From assembly GCA_934095845.1 (NCBI GenBank), contig CAKOKS010000001.1:62001-126000 (forward strand): a stretch of DNA of 64,000 nt, read 5' to 3'. Origin of the DNA: an uncultured Bacilli bacterium (GTDB lineage Bacteria; Bacillota_I; Bacilli_A; RF39; UBA660). Both the position numbers and the translations under genes were made by a program. Shown here piece by piece: positions 25,115 to 33,183 of this stretch (its first letter is position 1; every line of letters begins with the position of its first letter). Below the pieces are notes generated by a model. That model searched no databases and was not told where the DNA came from. It saw nothing but the letters and a program-made list of their open reading frames with translations.

Positions 25115-25861
25115 ATGAAAAAAATATTTGAAAATGAAGAACTAGAAATTTATATGGATGGTAAAATAGAAAAATTATCTAATCCTATTGTTGAAAATAC
25201 ATTGGAAAAGTTGGAGTTATTTAGAAAAATTTTTAAAAAAGATAAATTAATTAAATCTAAAGTCATTATATTTGGTGATTTAGAAGAATTTAGGAAAAAT
25301 GCATGTGAACAAAGAAAAGTTGAATCTATTCCCGATTATTCTAGAGGTTGGTTTAATGGAAATGAAAATGCCGGTTTTCTTTGTATGGAAAGTATTCCAC
25401 TTTTTGGTACAAAAAAATATTATAGTTATATATCTAGCATAGCTCATGAAATTTTTCATAATTTGTATAAAAAATATTATTATGGTATTGATAGAATAAC
25501 TTGGTTTGATGAAGGACTGGCTCAGTATCTCTCTGGTGAAGTTGCAAATTATAATGAAAATGATTGGAGTTCTCTTTTCAACTTTTACAAAAACAATAGT
25601 GTTTATTTAAATAATCTTAATGATAAAATAAATGGGGATATTAAAATTCCTGATGAAAGAATATTTAAAAGAAAAGGGGTATTTGAAGGATATGCAGCAT
25701 CACTTTTAGTAATTAAATACTTAATAGATGTATATGGTGAAGAATACCTTTATGATTTAATGTTTGATAATCAAAGAATAAGGGAAGTTGGAGAAAGTAT
25801 TTTAAATTTAATTGATGATTATTATAAAAATTTATATCATAAATCGAGAAATAAGTTATAA
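25115..25861 (+). CDS. Peptidase MA-like gluzincin metallopeptidase
   Basis: 248 residues, no signal peptide. HEIFH at 111-115 with E133 in TWFDEGLAQYLSG gives the HExxH-(18)-E zinc site of the peptidase MA family (gluzincins). The surrounding IAHEIFHNLYKKYY and EGYAASLLVIKYLIDVYGEEYL (active-site helix and C-terminal helices) fit that family. AGAGGAG precedes ATG. Substrate unknown. A second HExxH protein is found at 21866. Confidence 0.8.
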   Translation: MKKIFENEELEIYMDGKIEKLSNPIVENTLEKLELFRKIFKKDKLIKSKVIIFGDLEEFRKNACEQRKVESIPDYSRGWFNGNENAGFLCMESIPLFGTKKYYSYISSIAHEIFHNLYKKYYYGIDRITWFDEGLAQYLSGEVANYNENDWSSLFNFYKNNSVYLNNLNDKINGDIKIPDERIFKRKGVFEGYAASLLVIKYLIDVYGEEYLYDLMFDNQRIREVGESILNLIDDYYKNLYHKSRNKL

Positions 25862-25879
25862 TATATTTGGAGTGAGTTT

Positions 25880-26848
25880 ATGAAAAGAAAATTTCTATTA
25901 TTAATGTTAATTTTGAGTATTTCATTTACTTTAAATGTAAATGCTGCTAGTAATCCATATAGTTCTAAAGGACCTTATGGAGTTAATTGTACTTGGTATA
26001 CATGGAAAAAAGCTTATGATAAAACAGGAGTTCAATTGCCTGGATGGGGAAATGCTAAAACATGGTATGATTCTGCTAAGAAAGCTGGGTATTCTGTTGG
26101 AAGTGAACCTAAAAAAAATTCCATTGTTGTTTGGAATATGACATCTTATGGTCATGTCGCTTTTGTAGAGCGTGTAAGCGGAGATAAAATATATGTATGG
26201 GATTCTGATCATGAATGTTTTGATGAAGAAACTCCGGAATATAAAGCTTGTATGGAAGCTTCAGTAGCTGAAGAAACAGATCGTGCTTGTAAGGCAAATG
26301 CTAAAAAAGCAGCCTGCGAATTTGGAAAAAATCAATATGATACAATTGGATATATTTATTTAGATGATGCACCAAAAAATGTAAGTACAGAAACAACAAC
26401 AAAAGTAAAAACAACTACAACTAAGAAAATAACTACAACAGTTGCTAAATCTAATAATAATTTCTTAAGTAATATAATAGTAAGTAATGGAAATATTATT
26501 TTTGATAAAAATACTTTAGAATATAATCTTGCTTTAGAAAATGATGTTGATAAGATAAATATTGAAGCAACTGCTGAAGATAGTAATGCTAAAATTACTG
26601 GTGTAGGAGATTATAATCTAAGTGAAGGTAATAACGATATAAAATTAACAGTTACTTCAGAAAATGGAGAAGAGAAAGTTTATATTTTGCATATTTTAAG
26701 AAATGAAAAAAAAGAAGAAATTATAAATGATAATAAAGAAGAAAAAAAGAAAGATAATTTTGTTATATATATTATAATTTTTGGATTTATATTACTTTTA
26801 ATAATAATCTTAATTATTGTAAAATCTTTAAAAAAGAAGAAAAGATAG
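25880..26848 (+). CDS. Secreted CHAP-domain cell-wall hydrolase with cadherin-like domain and C-terminal anchor
   Basis: 322 residues. Signal peptide 1-22 (LNVNAAS). CHAP domain ~30-160: catalytic C37 in YGVNCTWYTW, H92 in SYGHVAFVERV and an acidic/Asn partner further on, as in amidase/endopeptidases that cut peptidoglycan. A threonine-rich linker (TETTTKVKTTTTKK) leads to a cadherin-like beta-sandwich (LSNIIVSNGNIIFDKNTLEY ... ENGEEKVYILHI) and a C-terminal membrane helix with KKKKR tail. The layout suggests an anchored wall-remodelling enzyme. An insertion with several cysteines (~125-150) is unusual for CHAP domains. Confidence 0.85.
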   Translation: MKRKFLLLMLILSISFTLNVNAASNPYSSKGPYGVNCTWYTWKKAYDKTGVQLPGWGNAKTWYDSAKKAGYSVGSEPKKNSIVVWNMTSYGHVAFVERVSGDKIYVWDSDHECFDEETPEYKACMEASVAEETDRACKANAKKAACEFGKNQYDTIGYIYLDDAPKNVSTETTTKVKTTTTKKITTTVAKSNNNFLSNIIVSNGNIIFDKNTLEYNLALENDVDKINIEATAEDSNAKITGVGDYNLSEGNNDIKLTVTSENGEEKVYILHILRNEKKEEIINDNKEEKKKDNFVIYIIIFGFILLLIIILIIVKSLKKKKR

Positions 26849-26923
26849 TGTAACTTTTTGTAAATGACAATTATAAATATTAAAGTAGTATATAACTTTT
26901 GATATAATAATAAAGGTGGTAAT

Positions 26924-27508
26924 ATGTCAAAGTTATATTTTAGGTATGGAGCAATGAATTGTGGAAAAAGCACTGCTTTAATGCAAGTTGCATATAATTA
27001 TGAAGCTAATAATAAAAAAGTATGTGTTATAAAATCAGTTATAGATACCAAAGGTGGTGATTCTTTAGAATCAAGAATTGGTTTAACAAGAAAAGTTGAT
27101 TTATTATTACAAAATGGTGAATCTTTAGAAAAGTATTATGACATACTTAAAAATGTCGATTGTATACTTGTAGATGAGGCTCAATTTTTAGAAAAAGAAA
27201 GAGTAGATGAATTATTTTATATTACTAAAATGTTTAATGTTCCAGTTATTTGTTATGGATTAAGAACTGATTTTAGAAGTGAATTGTTTACTGGAAGTAA
27301 AAGACTTTTGGAACTTGCTGATGAGCTTGAGGAATTAATAACTATTTGTAGATGTGGTAAAAGAGCTAAATTTAATGGTAGATACGTAAATGATGAATTT
27401 ACACTTGACGGAGAAACAGTAAAAATAGATGGTTCAGATGATGTTGTTAAATATGTCCCATTATGTGGAAAATGTTATTTAGAAGAAATAGAAAAGAGGA
27501 AAAATTAA
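26924..27508 (+). CDS. tdk: Thymidine kinase
   Basis: 194 residues. P-loop GAMNCGKS at 8-15, VDEAQFL near 85-91 (DEAQ motif with the catalytic Glu), lasso region CYGLRTDFRSELFTGSKRL and two zinc-binding pairs (CRCGKRAK and CGKCY). This is the type II thymidine kinase that phosphorylates thymidine in the salvage pathway. AAAGGTGGTAAT precedes ATG 26924. Confidence 0.95.
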   Translation: MSKLYFRYGAMNCGKSTALMQVAYNYEANNKKVCVIKSVIDTKGGDSLESRIGLTRKVDLLLQNGESLEKYYDILKNVDCILVDEAQFLEKERVDELFYITKMFNVPVICYGLRTDFRSELFTGSKRLLELADELEELITICRCGKRAKFNGRYVNDEFTLDGETVKIDGSDDVVKYVPLCGKCYLEEIEKRKN

Positions 27509-27522
27509 TTTCCTCTTTAACT

Positions 27523-27927
27523 TTATTTTAAAAGTAATTCTTTTATTTGTTTCTTTAATTCTTCATTTGACATTTTTACAGGTGCTTCTGGAGCATTAAT
27601 TGTGCGTACACATTCACTAATAAACTGATTTTTTATTTCTTCAACTTGTTGTTCAGTGAATCTTTCTAAATACTCGTGACCTGCAATAAATAGTTCGTCA
27701 ATGTTTTCTTCTCTCATTGCTTTTAAAATAGTTCTTTGACCTGATTTATTACAGCAATAAGTAGCAATATAAACAGTTAAAACATCATCCGCAGATTTAG
27801 ATATTAAAGTCATATAGTCTTCATATTCTTGAAGTGTAAAAATACTTTTTTCATAATAACAAAAAGCATGAATTAAAACTTGTCTTTGCTCTATATCAGT
27901 ATACTCATTCCAATTTTTTAATTCCAT
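27523..27927 (-). CDS. Unknown acidic soluble protein, 134 aa
   Basis: Helical, acidic sequence (NWNEYTDIEQRQVLIHAFCY, DELFIAGHEYLERFTEQQ, MSNEELKKQIKELLLK) with no membrane helix. GAAAGGAAT stands before the start on the minus strand. I do not recognise a family. It converges on tdk; a small A/T-rich hairpin lies between them. Confidence 0.6.
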   Translation of the reverse strand: MELKNWNEYTDIEQRQVLIHAFCYYEKSIFTLQEYEDYMTLISKSADDVLTVYIATYCCNKSGQRTILKAMREENIDELFIAGHEYLERFTEQQVEEIKNQFISECVRTINAPEAPVKMSNEELKKQIKELLLK

Positions 27928-27999
27928 ATATTTTATTCCTTTCGTGTGTTATTATTATATTGTATATATTTTATTTGTCAAGAGTAGAGGTGAGAATGC

Positions 28000-28362
28000 G
28001 TGTATACTGAAGATATTTTTACTAGACTTTCTAAGTCAAAATTTAGAAGTAGTTTTCATCTTTCAAAAAAAGATTTTGATTATATAAAAAGTAAAGGAAT
28101 TGATAAAGTTAGAAGCCATGCAATAGATTTTATTATAAAAAGACTTGCACCAATGAATCCTATTAATGATGGTAAACAAACACCTATGCATGGACATCCA
28201 GTATTTGTTGCTCAACATGCAACAGCAACATGTTGTAGAACTTGTCTTTATAAATGGCATAAAATAAAAAATGATCATGATTTAACAAACGAAGAAATTG
28301 AATATGTAGTTAATTTAATAATGGATTATATAAATATAGAAATCAATAATGCTAAGGAGTAA
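28000..28362 (+). CDS. DUF4186 family protein
   Basis: 120 residues. FTRLSKSKFRSSFHLSKKD at the start and the central HAIDFIIKRLAP, GKQTPMHGHPVFVAQHATATCCRTCL with the conserved His and Cys residues match DUF4186, a family of unknown function with likely metal-binding CCxxC. GTG start after AGAGGTGAG. The XRE regulator follows three bases later, so the two share a transcript. Confidence 0.85.
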   Translation: MYTEDIFTRLSKSKFRSSFHLSKKDFDYIKSKGIDKVRSHAIDFIIKRLAPMNPINDGKQTPMHGHPVFVAQHATATCCRTCLYKWHKIKNDHDLTNEEIEYVVNLIMDYINIEINNAKE

Positions 28363-28365
28363 AAT

Positions 28366-29061
28366 ATGGATTTTGAAAATATTGGAAAATTGATAAAAGA
28401 ATTAAGAATAAAAAATAATATGACTCAAAAAGAATTTGCAGAAAAATATAATGTTACATTTCAAGCAGTTTCTAAATGGGAAAATGGTATAAATATTCCA
28501 GATGTTTCTTTACTTAAACAAATAAGTAGAGATTTTAATATTAGTTTAGATGAACTTTATGAAGGTAAAATAAAATCCAAATCCAATAAAAATAAATTAA
28601 TAGTTATATTAATAACAATTATAATAACTATTAGTTTAATAATTTTTGTAATTTGTCATAAAAAAGATGATAATAAATTTAACTTTAAAACTTTATCTTC
28701 TACTTGTTCAAGTTTTACTATAAATGGAAATATTTCTTATAATAAAAGTCAATCTTCAATTTATATTACTAATATAAATTACTGTGGAGGAGATAATAAT
28801 TTAAAATATAAAAAATTTAACTGTGTTCTTTATCATAAAGAAAAAAATGAAGACAGAATCATCAGTAGTTATGATTATGATGGAAAAGCAATTACTTTAG
28901 AAGAATTTTTAAAGAAAGTTACATTTATAAAATCGGATTTTAATAATAAATGTAATGATTATAATAATCATAGTTTGTATTTAAAGATAGAAGTATTTTT
29001 AGATGATAATACTTCAACTTTATATAAAGTACCACTTGAATTAAATAAATGTGATAAGTAA
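28366..29061 (+). CDS. XRE-family regulator with membrane helix and extracellular C-terminal domain
   Basis: 231 residues. HTH_3 domain 8-65 (LIKELRIKNNMTQKEFAEKY, VTFQAVSKWENGINIPDVSL). A lysine-rich linker is followed by a single membrane helix (about 76-96) and a ~130-residue outer domain with several cysteines (SSTCSSFTINGN, NYCGGDNN). Such one-pass regulators bind DNA inside and may sense something outside. No cognate target is obvious nearby. AAGGAG precedes ATG. Confidence 0.82.
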   Translation: MDFENIGKLIKELRIKNNMTQKEFAEKYNVTFQAVSKWENGINIPDVSLLKQISRDFNISLDELYEGKIKSKSNKNKLIVILITIIITISLIIFVICHKKDDNKFNFKTLSSTCSSFTINGNISYNKSQSSIYITNINYCGGDNNLKYKKFNCVLYHKEKNEDRIISSYDYDGKAITLEEFLKKVTFIKSDFNNKCNDYNNHSLYLKIEVFLDDNTSTLYKVPLELNKCDK

Positions 29062-29150
29062 TTCTATTTATGGTCTAGTTAATTCAACTTTAAAGTTATT
29101 ATAAATTTCTATTTTTAGTAGTAATATTTTTTCTAGAAAGGAAGGATATT

Positions 29151-29843
29151 ATGAAAAAGAAAATTTTATGGGGATGTGTATCTTTAGTTTTAATTGTTGT
29201 TGGAATAGTTATTGGTTATTTAATTAATACTACTAATAATAATAATCTTCAAAAGTTACCTAAACCAGAAGTGACTGGAGGAGAAAGAGGTAAACTTGGA
29301 ATAGATAAAAATATTAATGAAGAAACTATTGATAATTATCTAAATAGAAGTGATTCAGTTTATTATGATGTTAGAATGCTTAAAGATGATGCTAATTGGG
29401 AAAGTATTAATGGAGATTCATATTTAAGTGGATTTGTTAATGGATTTGAAGTTTTTCCTTATCCATTTATAGCTAATGATAGTATAAGTTCAGAACTAGA
29501 AAGTATTGTTGGTAAAGGCTATAATGGGCCATCTCTTTTTAATAACGAAGATGGTAAATATGTTGCTAACTATAAAGAGTCATTAGAAATACTAGAATTC
29601 TTATTTCCAAAAGATAAAAATATTTTCTTGATGTGTGGTGGCGGTGGATATGCTGGCCAAACAAAGAATTTGCTTGTTTCTCTTGGATGGGATGAAAATA
29701 AAATTTATGATGTTGGTGGATATTGGTATTATAATGGGAAAAATAATATAAATGTAAAAACTTCTAGAAATGAAAAAACAGTATATGATTTCTGGAAAGT
29801 AAAATACCATTCAATAGATTTTAAAAGTTTAACAAAGGAATAA
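29151..29843 (+). CDS. Membrane-anchored rhodanese-like protein
   Basis: 230 residues. N-terminal helix (about 5-25) anchors an extracytoplasmic domain containing DSVYYDVRMLKDD (rhodanese strand) and, near residue 162, the active-loop cysteine in FLMCGGGGYAGQTKNLLVSLGW, which fits the CxxxxR/G-type rhodanese loop followed by a helix. Sulfurtransfer chemistry is possible but substrate is unknown. It is followed three bases later by a lipoprotein with a thioredoxin-like fold, suggesting a two-gene extracytoplasmic sulfur/thiol unit. Confidence 0.7.
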   Translation: MKKKILWGCVSLVLIVVGIVIGYLINTTNNNNLQKLPKPEVTGGERGKLGIDKNINEETIDNYLNRSDSVYYDVRMLKDDANWESINGDSYLSGFVNGFEVFPYPFIANDSISSELESIVGKGYNGPSLFNNEDGKYVANYKESLEILEFLFPKDKNIFLMCGGGGYAGQTKNLLVSLGWDENKIYDVGGYWYYNGKNNINVKTSRNEKTVYDFWKVKYHSIDFKSLTKE

Positions 29844-29845
29844 AA

Positions 29846-30292
29846 ATGAAAAAGTTTGTTATTTTAATTATAATTTTATCAATTTTTATTGTAGGTTGTT
29901 CAGAAAAAAAGTTTTATTTAAGTGGTGAGTATTATAAAAGTGATGTACTTGAAATAAATGACAATGATCTTGATAATTTAATTAATAATAAAAAGAGTTT
30001 TATTTTATTTGTATATAATCCCTTTTGTAACTTTAAAGTATCTTGTGAAGAGGTATTCGTTAATACTTTAAAGAATGAAAATATAACTTTACTAAAAATA
30101 CCATTTAATAGTTTTAAATTATCAAGACTTTATAAAAAGGTAAAATATGGACCATCAATTTTGATTATTAATAATGGTAAATTAGTTAAATACTTAGATG
30201 CATCTGATGATAATGATTATGATATTTATCAAGATGAAGATAAGTTTAAAGAGTGGTTATCGCTTTACATTTATTTAAGTAAAAAGGACTAA
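29846..30292 (+). CDS. Lipoprotein with thioredoxin-like fold
   Basis: 148 residues. Lipobox FIVGC (Cys18) after a short signal peptide, then a thioredoxin-like pattern: KSFILFVYNPFCNFKVSCEEVF with two cysteines spaced CxxxxxC instead of CxxC, and the cis-Pro-like YGPSILIINNGKLV. It is therefore likely a surface-anchored thiol protein of altered active site. Directly behind the rhodanese-like gene. Confidence 0.65.
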   Translation: MKKFVILIIILSIFIVGCSEKKFYLSGEYYKSDVLEINDNDLDNLINNKKSFILFVYNPFCNFKVSCEEVFVNTLKNENITLLKIPFNSFKLSRLYKKVKYGPSILIINNGKLVKYLDASDDNDYDIYQDEDKFKEWLSLYIYLSKKD

Positions 30293-30338
30293 TAAATAAA
30301 AATCCTTATGGTATAATAATACAAGAAGGATGGTGTAT

Positions 30339-31220
30339 ATGGAAAAAACAAAAGTTTATTTTACAAGTAAAATTACTCCAGAATCTTTAGTTGAAATTTA
30401 TAAATCTTTAGGAGTAACTTTAAATGGCAATGTTGCAGTTAAACTTCATTCTGGTGAAGATGGAAATCAAAACTATGTTAAGCCAGAATTTGTAAAAGAC
30501 ATTATTAACTATGTTAATGGTACTGTAGTTGAATGTAATACTGCCTATAATGGTGCTAGAAATGAAACTTCAAAGCATAAAGAATTAATGGAAAAACATG
30601 GATGGAATAAATATTTTAACGTAGACATTATGGATAGCGATGGATATGTTGAATTACCAATAGAAAATGGAAAAGTAATAAAGAAAAATTATGTAGGAAA
30701 GTCTTTAAATAATTATGATTCTATGTTAGTGTTATCACATTTTAAAGGGCATCCAATGGGTGGATATGGTGGTGCTTTAAAACAACTTTCAATTGGAGTT
30801 GCTTCTAGTGAAGGAAAATCTTATATTCATTCAGCTGGAAAGATAATGGATCAGAATAAACTATGGGATAATATTCCAGAACAAGATTTATTTTTAGAAA
30901 GTATGGCAGATGCTGCAAGTTCAGTTCATAATCACTTTAAAGATAATATTGCTTATATTAATATGATGGTAAATATGAGCGTTGATTGTGATTGTTGTGC
31001 AAAAGCAGAAGATCCTTGTATGAAAGATATTGGAATTTTTGCTTCCCTTGATCCAATTGCTATTGATCAAGCTTGTATAGATTTAGTAATGAAATCAAAT
31101 GATCCTGGTAGAGATCATTTACTTGAAAGAATTAATTCTAGACATGGAATTCATACTATAGAGGCTGCAAGTGAACTTGGTTTTGGTTCTAGAGAATATG
31201 AATTAATTAATATAGATTAA
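30339..31220 (+). CDS. DUF362 family protein (ferredoxin-associated type)
   Basis: 293 residues from ATG 30339 (AAGAAGGA upstream). KTKVYFTSKITPESLVEIY, VAVKLHSGEDGNQNYVKPEF, VVECNTAYNGARNET, VLSHFKGHPMGGYGGALKQL and a cysteine-rich CDCCAKAEDPC near 231 match DUF362 proteins, which often carry or accompany an Fe-S centre. Function unknown. Ends with a terminator. Confidence 0.88.
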   Translation: MEKTKVYFTSKITPESLVEIYKSLGVTLNGNVAVKLHSGEDGNQNYVKPEFVKDIINYVNGTVVECNTAYNGARNETSKHKELMEKHGWNKYFNVDIMDSDGYVELPIENGKVIKKNYVGKSLNNYDSMLVLSHFKGHPMGGYGGALKQLSIGVASSEGKSYIHSAGKIMDQNKLWDNIPEQDLFLESMADAASSVHNHFKDNIAYINMMVNMSVDCDCCAKAEDPCMKDIGIFASLDPIAIDQACIDLVMKSNDPGRDHLLERINSRHGIHTIEAASELGFGSREYELINID

Positions 31221-31240
31221 GGCATTTTTGCCTTTTTTTT
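31219..31240 (+). terminator. Terminator of the DUF362 gene
   Basis: AAGGCA, 4-base T loop, TGCCTT, then T6. Confidence 0.8.
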
Positions 31241-31287
31241 ATTTTGTCTTTATTGTATAATTATCTATAGAATAGGTGAGTGCGGAT

Positions 31288-32691
31288 ATGAAGAAAAAAA
31301 TAATTTTTGGAGTAATTATGTTTGTATTAGGAGTAACAGCATCTTATGGAGCTGATTTAATATTGGGTGAAGAGGTTAGTTTTAGTAATGGTACATCTAA
31401 CTTAAAAGCAAATAATGTACAAGATGCAATAGAAGAAATATATAATAAAACAATAGACAATTCATCATGTAAAAATGTAAGTGCACCAAAATTAGGTGAA
31501 AGCTTAGTTCCAGTAACAATAGAAAATGATGGAACAGTAAAATATGCAGATACATCAAAAAACTGGTATAACTATTGTGATAAAATATGGGCAAATGCAG
31601 TAATACTTGAAGATGGTGCAAGTTATAATGTTGGAGATACAATAAGTGAATCTGATATACAATCATATTTTGTCTGGATACCAAAATATAAATATAAATT
31701 ATGGAATACAGGAACTTCTAGCAAAGGAGTACATGAGATAGAAATAGTGTTTGATGAAACAAATACAACGGATATAGAAGGAGTATCATGTAAAACACCA
31801 ATGATAAGTGGGGAAAGTGGAAACTGTAATAATGGAGAATATATGACACATCCAGCATTTATAAGTATGAATACAAATGGATTTTGGGTAGGAAAGTTTG
31901 AAACAGGTTATAAAAGAGCAACAAGTGCGTCCGCAGCTCAAGTAAATGCAAATGATACAAGTAAAGTTATAATAAAACCAAATGTATATAGTTGGAGAAA
32001 CATAAGTGTTTATAATGCGTTCCTAAATTCATATAATTATCAAAGAAATTTAGATTCACATTTGATGAAAAATACAGAATGGGGAGCAGTTGCATATCTT
32101 TCACATTCGTTATATGGGAAAGGGTTAGAAATAAATATCAATAATAATTCAAGTTTCAAGACTGGATATTCAGCATTACCTTCAACGAATCAACAAATAT
32201 ATCCAGGAACAAGTGGAGATGGAGCAACATACAACTCTTCATACAATACAGATATTGGATATCTTGCAAGTACAAGTGGAAATATAAGTGGTGTTTATGA
32301 TATGAGTGGTGGAGCTTGGGAATATGTATCTTCATATATAAGCGGAAAGTTAGGATCTAGTGGATTTAGTACAACAAATTTAGCAAATTATGATAGTAAG
32401 TATTTTGATGTTTATAATGTATCATCAGCAATTAGTACTTACCAATATAGAATTTTAGGAGATGCCACAGGAGAGATGGGACCATTTAAACAATACTTAG
32501 ACGGAGACAATAACTCAAGATGGCATTCCAGTTGGTATGGCGACCATTCGGACTTTGTGGACTCTTCTTTCCCTTGGTTCAATCGAGGCGGGCATTACCC
32601 TATTGGCGTGCTTGCGGGGGCTTTCGTTTTCTCTAGGTACACTGGATGGACTAACAGCAACGGTGGTTTCCGCCTAGTTCTAACTCCTTAA
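31288..32691 (+). CDS. C-type-lectin/FGE-sulfatase-like surface protein with DGR-type variable C-terminus
   Basis: 467 residues from ATG 31288 (AGGTGAG upstream; an in-frame GTG at 31276 lies in that site). N-terminal signal/anchor (IIFGVIMFVLGVTASYGA). The body is an FGE/C-type-lectin-like domain: GFWVGKFETGYKRATSAS, KPNVYSWRNISVYNAFLNS, LMKNTEWGAVAYLSHSLYG and ISGVYDMSGGAWEYVSSY. The last ~57 residues (from ~411) read PWFNRGGHYPIGVLAGAF and NSNGGFRLVL, the classic end of DGR target proteins, with VR bases markedly different in composition (see the separate variable-region entry). Upstream codons are A-rich (ACA, ATA, GCA), unlike neighbours. No reverse transcriptase is nearby. A palindromic hairpin follows the stop directly. 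Confidence 0.85.
   Translation: MKKKIIFGVIMFVLGVTASYGADLILGEEVSFSNGTSNLKANNVQDAIEEIYNKTIDNSSCKNVSAPKLGESLVPVTIENDGTVKYADTSKNWYNYCDKIWANAVILEDGASYNVGDTISESDIQSYFVWIPKYKYKLWNTGTSSKGVHEIEIVFDETNTTDIEGVSCKTPMISGESGNCNNGEYMTHPAFISMNTNGFWVGKFETGYKRATSASAAQVNANDTSKVIIKPNVYSWRNISVYNAFLNSYNYQRNLDSHLMKNTEWGAVAYLSHSLYGKGLEININNNSSFKTGYSALPSTNQQIYPGTSGDGATYNSSYNTDIGYLASTSGNISGVYDMSGGAWEYVSSYISGKLGSSGFSTTNLANYDSKYFDVYNVSSAISTYQYRILGDATGEMGPFKQYLDGDNNSRWHSSWYGDHSDFVDSSFPWFNRGGHYPIGVLAGAFVFSRYTGWTNSNGGFRLVLTP
32521..32664 (+). other. Candidate DGR variable region (VR) at 3' end of the surface gene
   Basis: In 32521-32640 I count 15 A in 120 bases and 63 G+C (52%), against a gene body that is strongly A-rich and a genome near a quarter G+C. 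Codons are mostly NNC/NNT (GGC, GAC, TTC, TCT, CAT, GTT), as expected if AAC/AAT codons of a template repeat had been adenine-mutated. The encoded motif PWF-x-RGG...GFR is that of C-type-lectin DGR targets. The 3' edge (GGTGGTTTCCGCCTAGTTCT) would be the invariant segment. Inference from sequence only; the template is not in the window. Confidence 0.7.
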
Positions 32692-32717
32692 GATATACAA
32701 TTGTATATCTTTTTTTT
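32691..32717 (+). terminator. Palindromic hairpin-terminator right after the variable region
   Basis: AGATATACAATTGTATATCT is a perfect 20-base palindrome two bases after the stop, followed by T7. In known DGRs a hairpin just 3' of the invariant edge aids retrohoming; it could serve both roles here. Confidence 0.75.
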
Positions 32718-32747
32718 GTCAAATAATATAAATATGTGCATATACTA

Positions 32748-32803
32748 TTGACAGTTGAATAGTTATTCAACTATAATTAATTCAGTTGAACGATTATTCA
32801 ACT
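32748..32803 (+). promoter_or_regulatory. Promoter with two ArsR/CadC-type operators
   Basis: TTGACA (32748-32753), 18-base spacer, TATAAT (32772-32777). An inverted repeat AGTTGAATA..TATTCAACT (32753-32772) fills the spacer; a second copy AGTTGAACG..TATTCAACT (32784-32803) lies just after the -10. Both resemble operators of ArsR-family metal repressors, and the next gene encodes one, so autoregulation is expected. Confidence 0.85.
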
Positions 32804-32814
32804 ATGGAGGAAAT

Positions 32815-33183
32815 ATGAAAGACATTGAAATATGTGATTGCAATGTTATACATGAAGCAATTGTTAATCAAACAAAAGAAAAAATGCTTGATAATGATTT
32901 TATAAATGAAATATCTTTATTTTTTAAAATATTAGGAGATAATACAAGAGTTAAAATTTTATTTGCCTTAGATAATAACGAAATGTGTGTTTGTGATATA
33001 GCAAATGTTTTAAACATGACTAAATCATCTATATCACATCAATTAAGTTTCTTAAAACAAAATAACATTGTTAAATGTAATAGGGTTGGTAAAGAAGTTT
33101 ATTATTCTTTAGATGATGAACATGTTAAAGAAGTATTTGAAGTTGCCATTTCACATATCAAACATAGAAAGGATAATTTATGA
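32815..33183 (+). CDS. ArsR/SmtB-family metal-sensing repressor (CadC/CmtR-like)
   Basis: 122 residues from ATG 32815 (TGGAGGAAAT). Winged HTH (ISLFFKILGDNTRVKILFAL, MTKSSISHQLSFLKQNNIV, VGKEVYYSLDDEHV). Metal-binding residues: an N-terminal ICDCN pair and MCVCD on helix alpha3, the CxC(D) site typical of CadC-like sensors for Cd/Pb/Zn, plus C-terminal HIKH like the alpha5 zinc site. Represses the operon and lets go when metal binds. The metal ATPase gene overlaps by four bases. Confidence 0.92.
   Translation: MKDIEICDCNVIHEAIVNQTKEKMLDNDFINEISLFFKILGDNTRVKILFALDNNEMCVCDIANVLNMTKSSISHQLSFLKQNNIVKCNRVGKEVYYSLDDEHVKEVFEVAISHIKHRKDNL

Noticed and set aside
25931..26297. ORFs on both strands overlapping the CHAP gene
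   Set aside because: The CHAP frame has signal peptide, catalytic residues and SD; the others do not.
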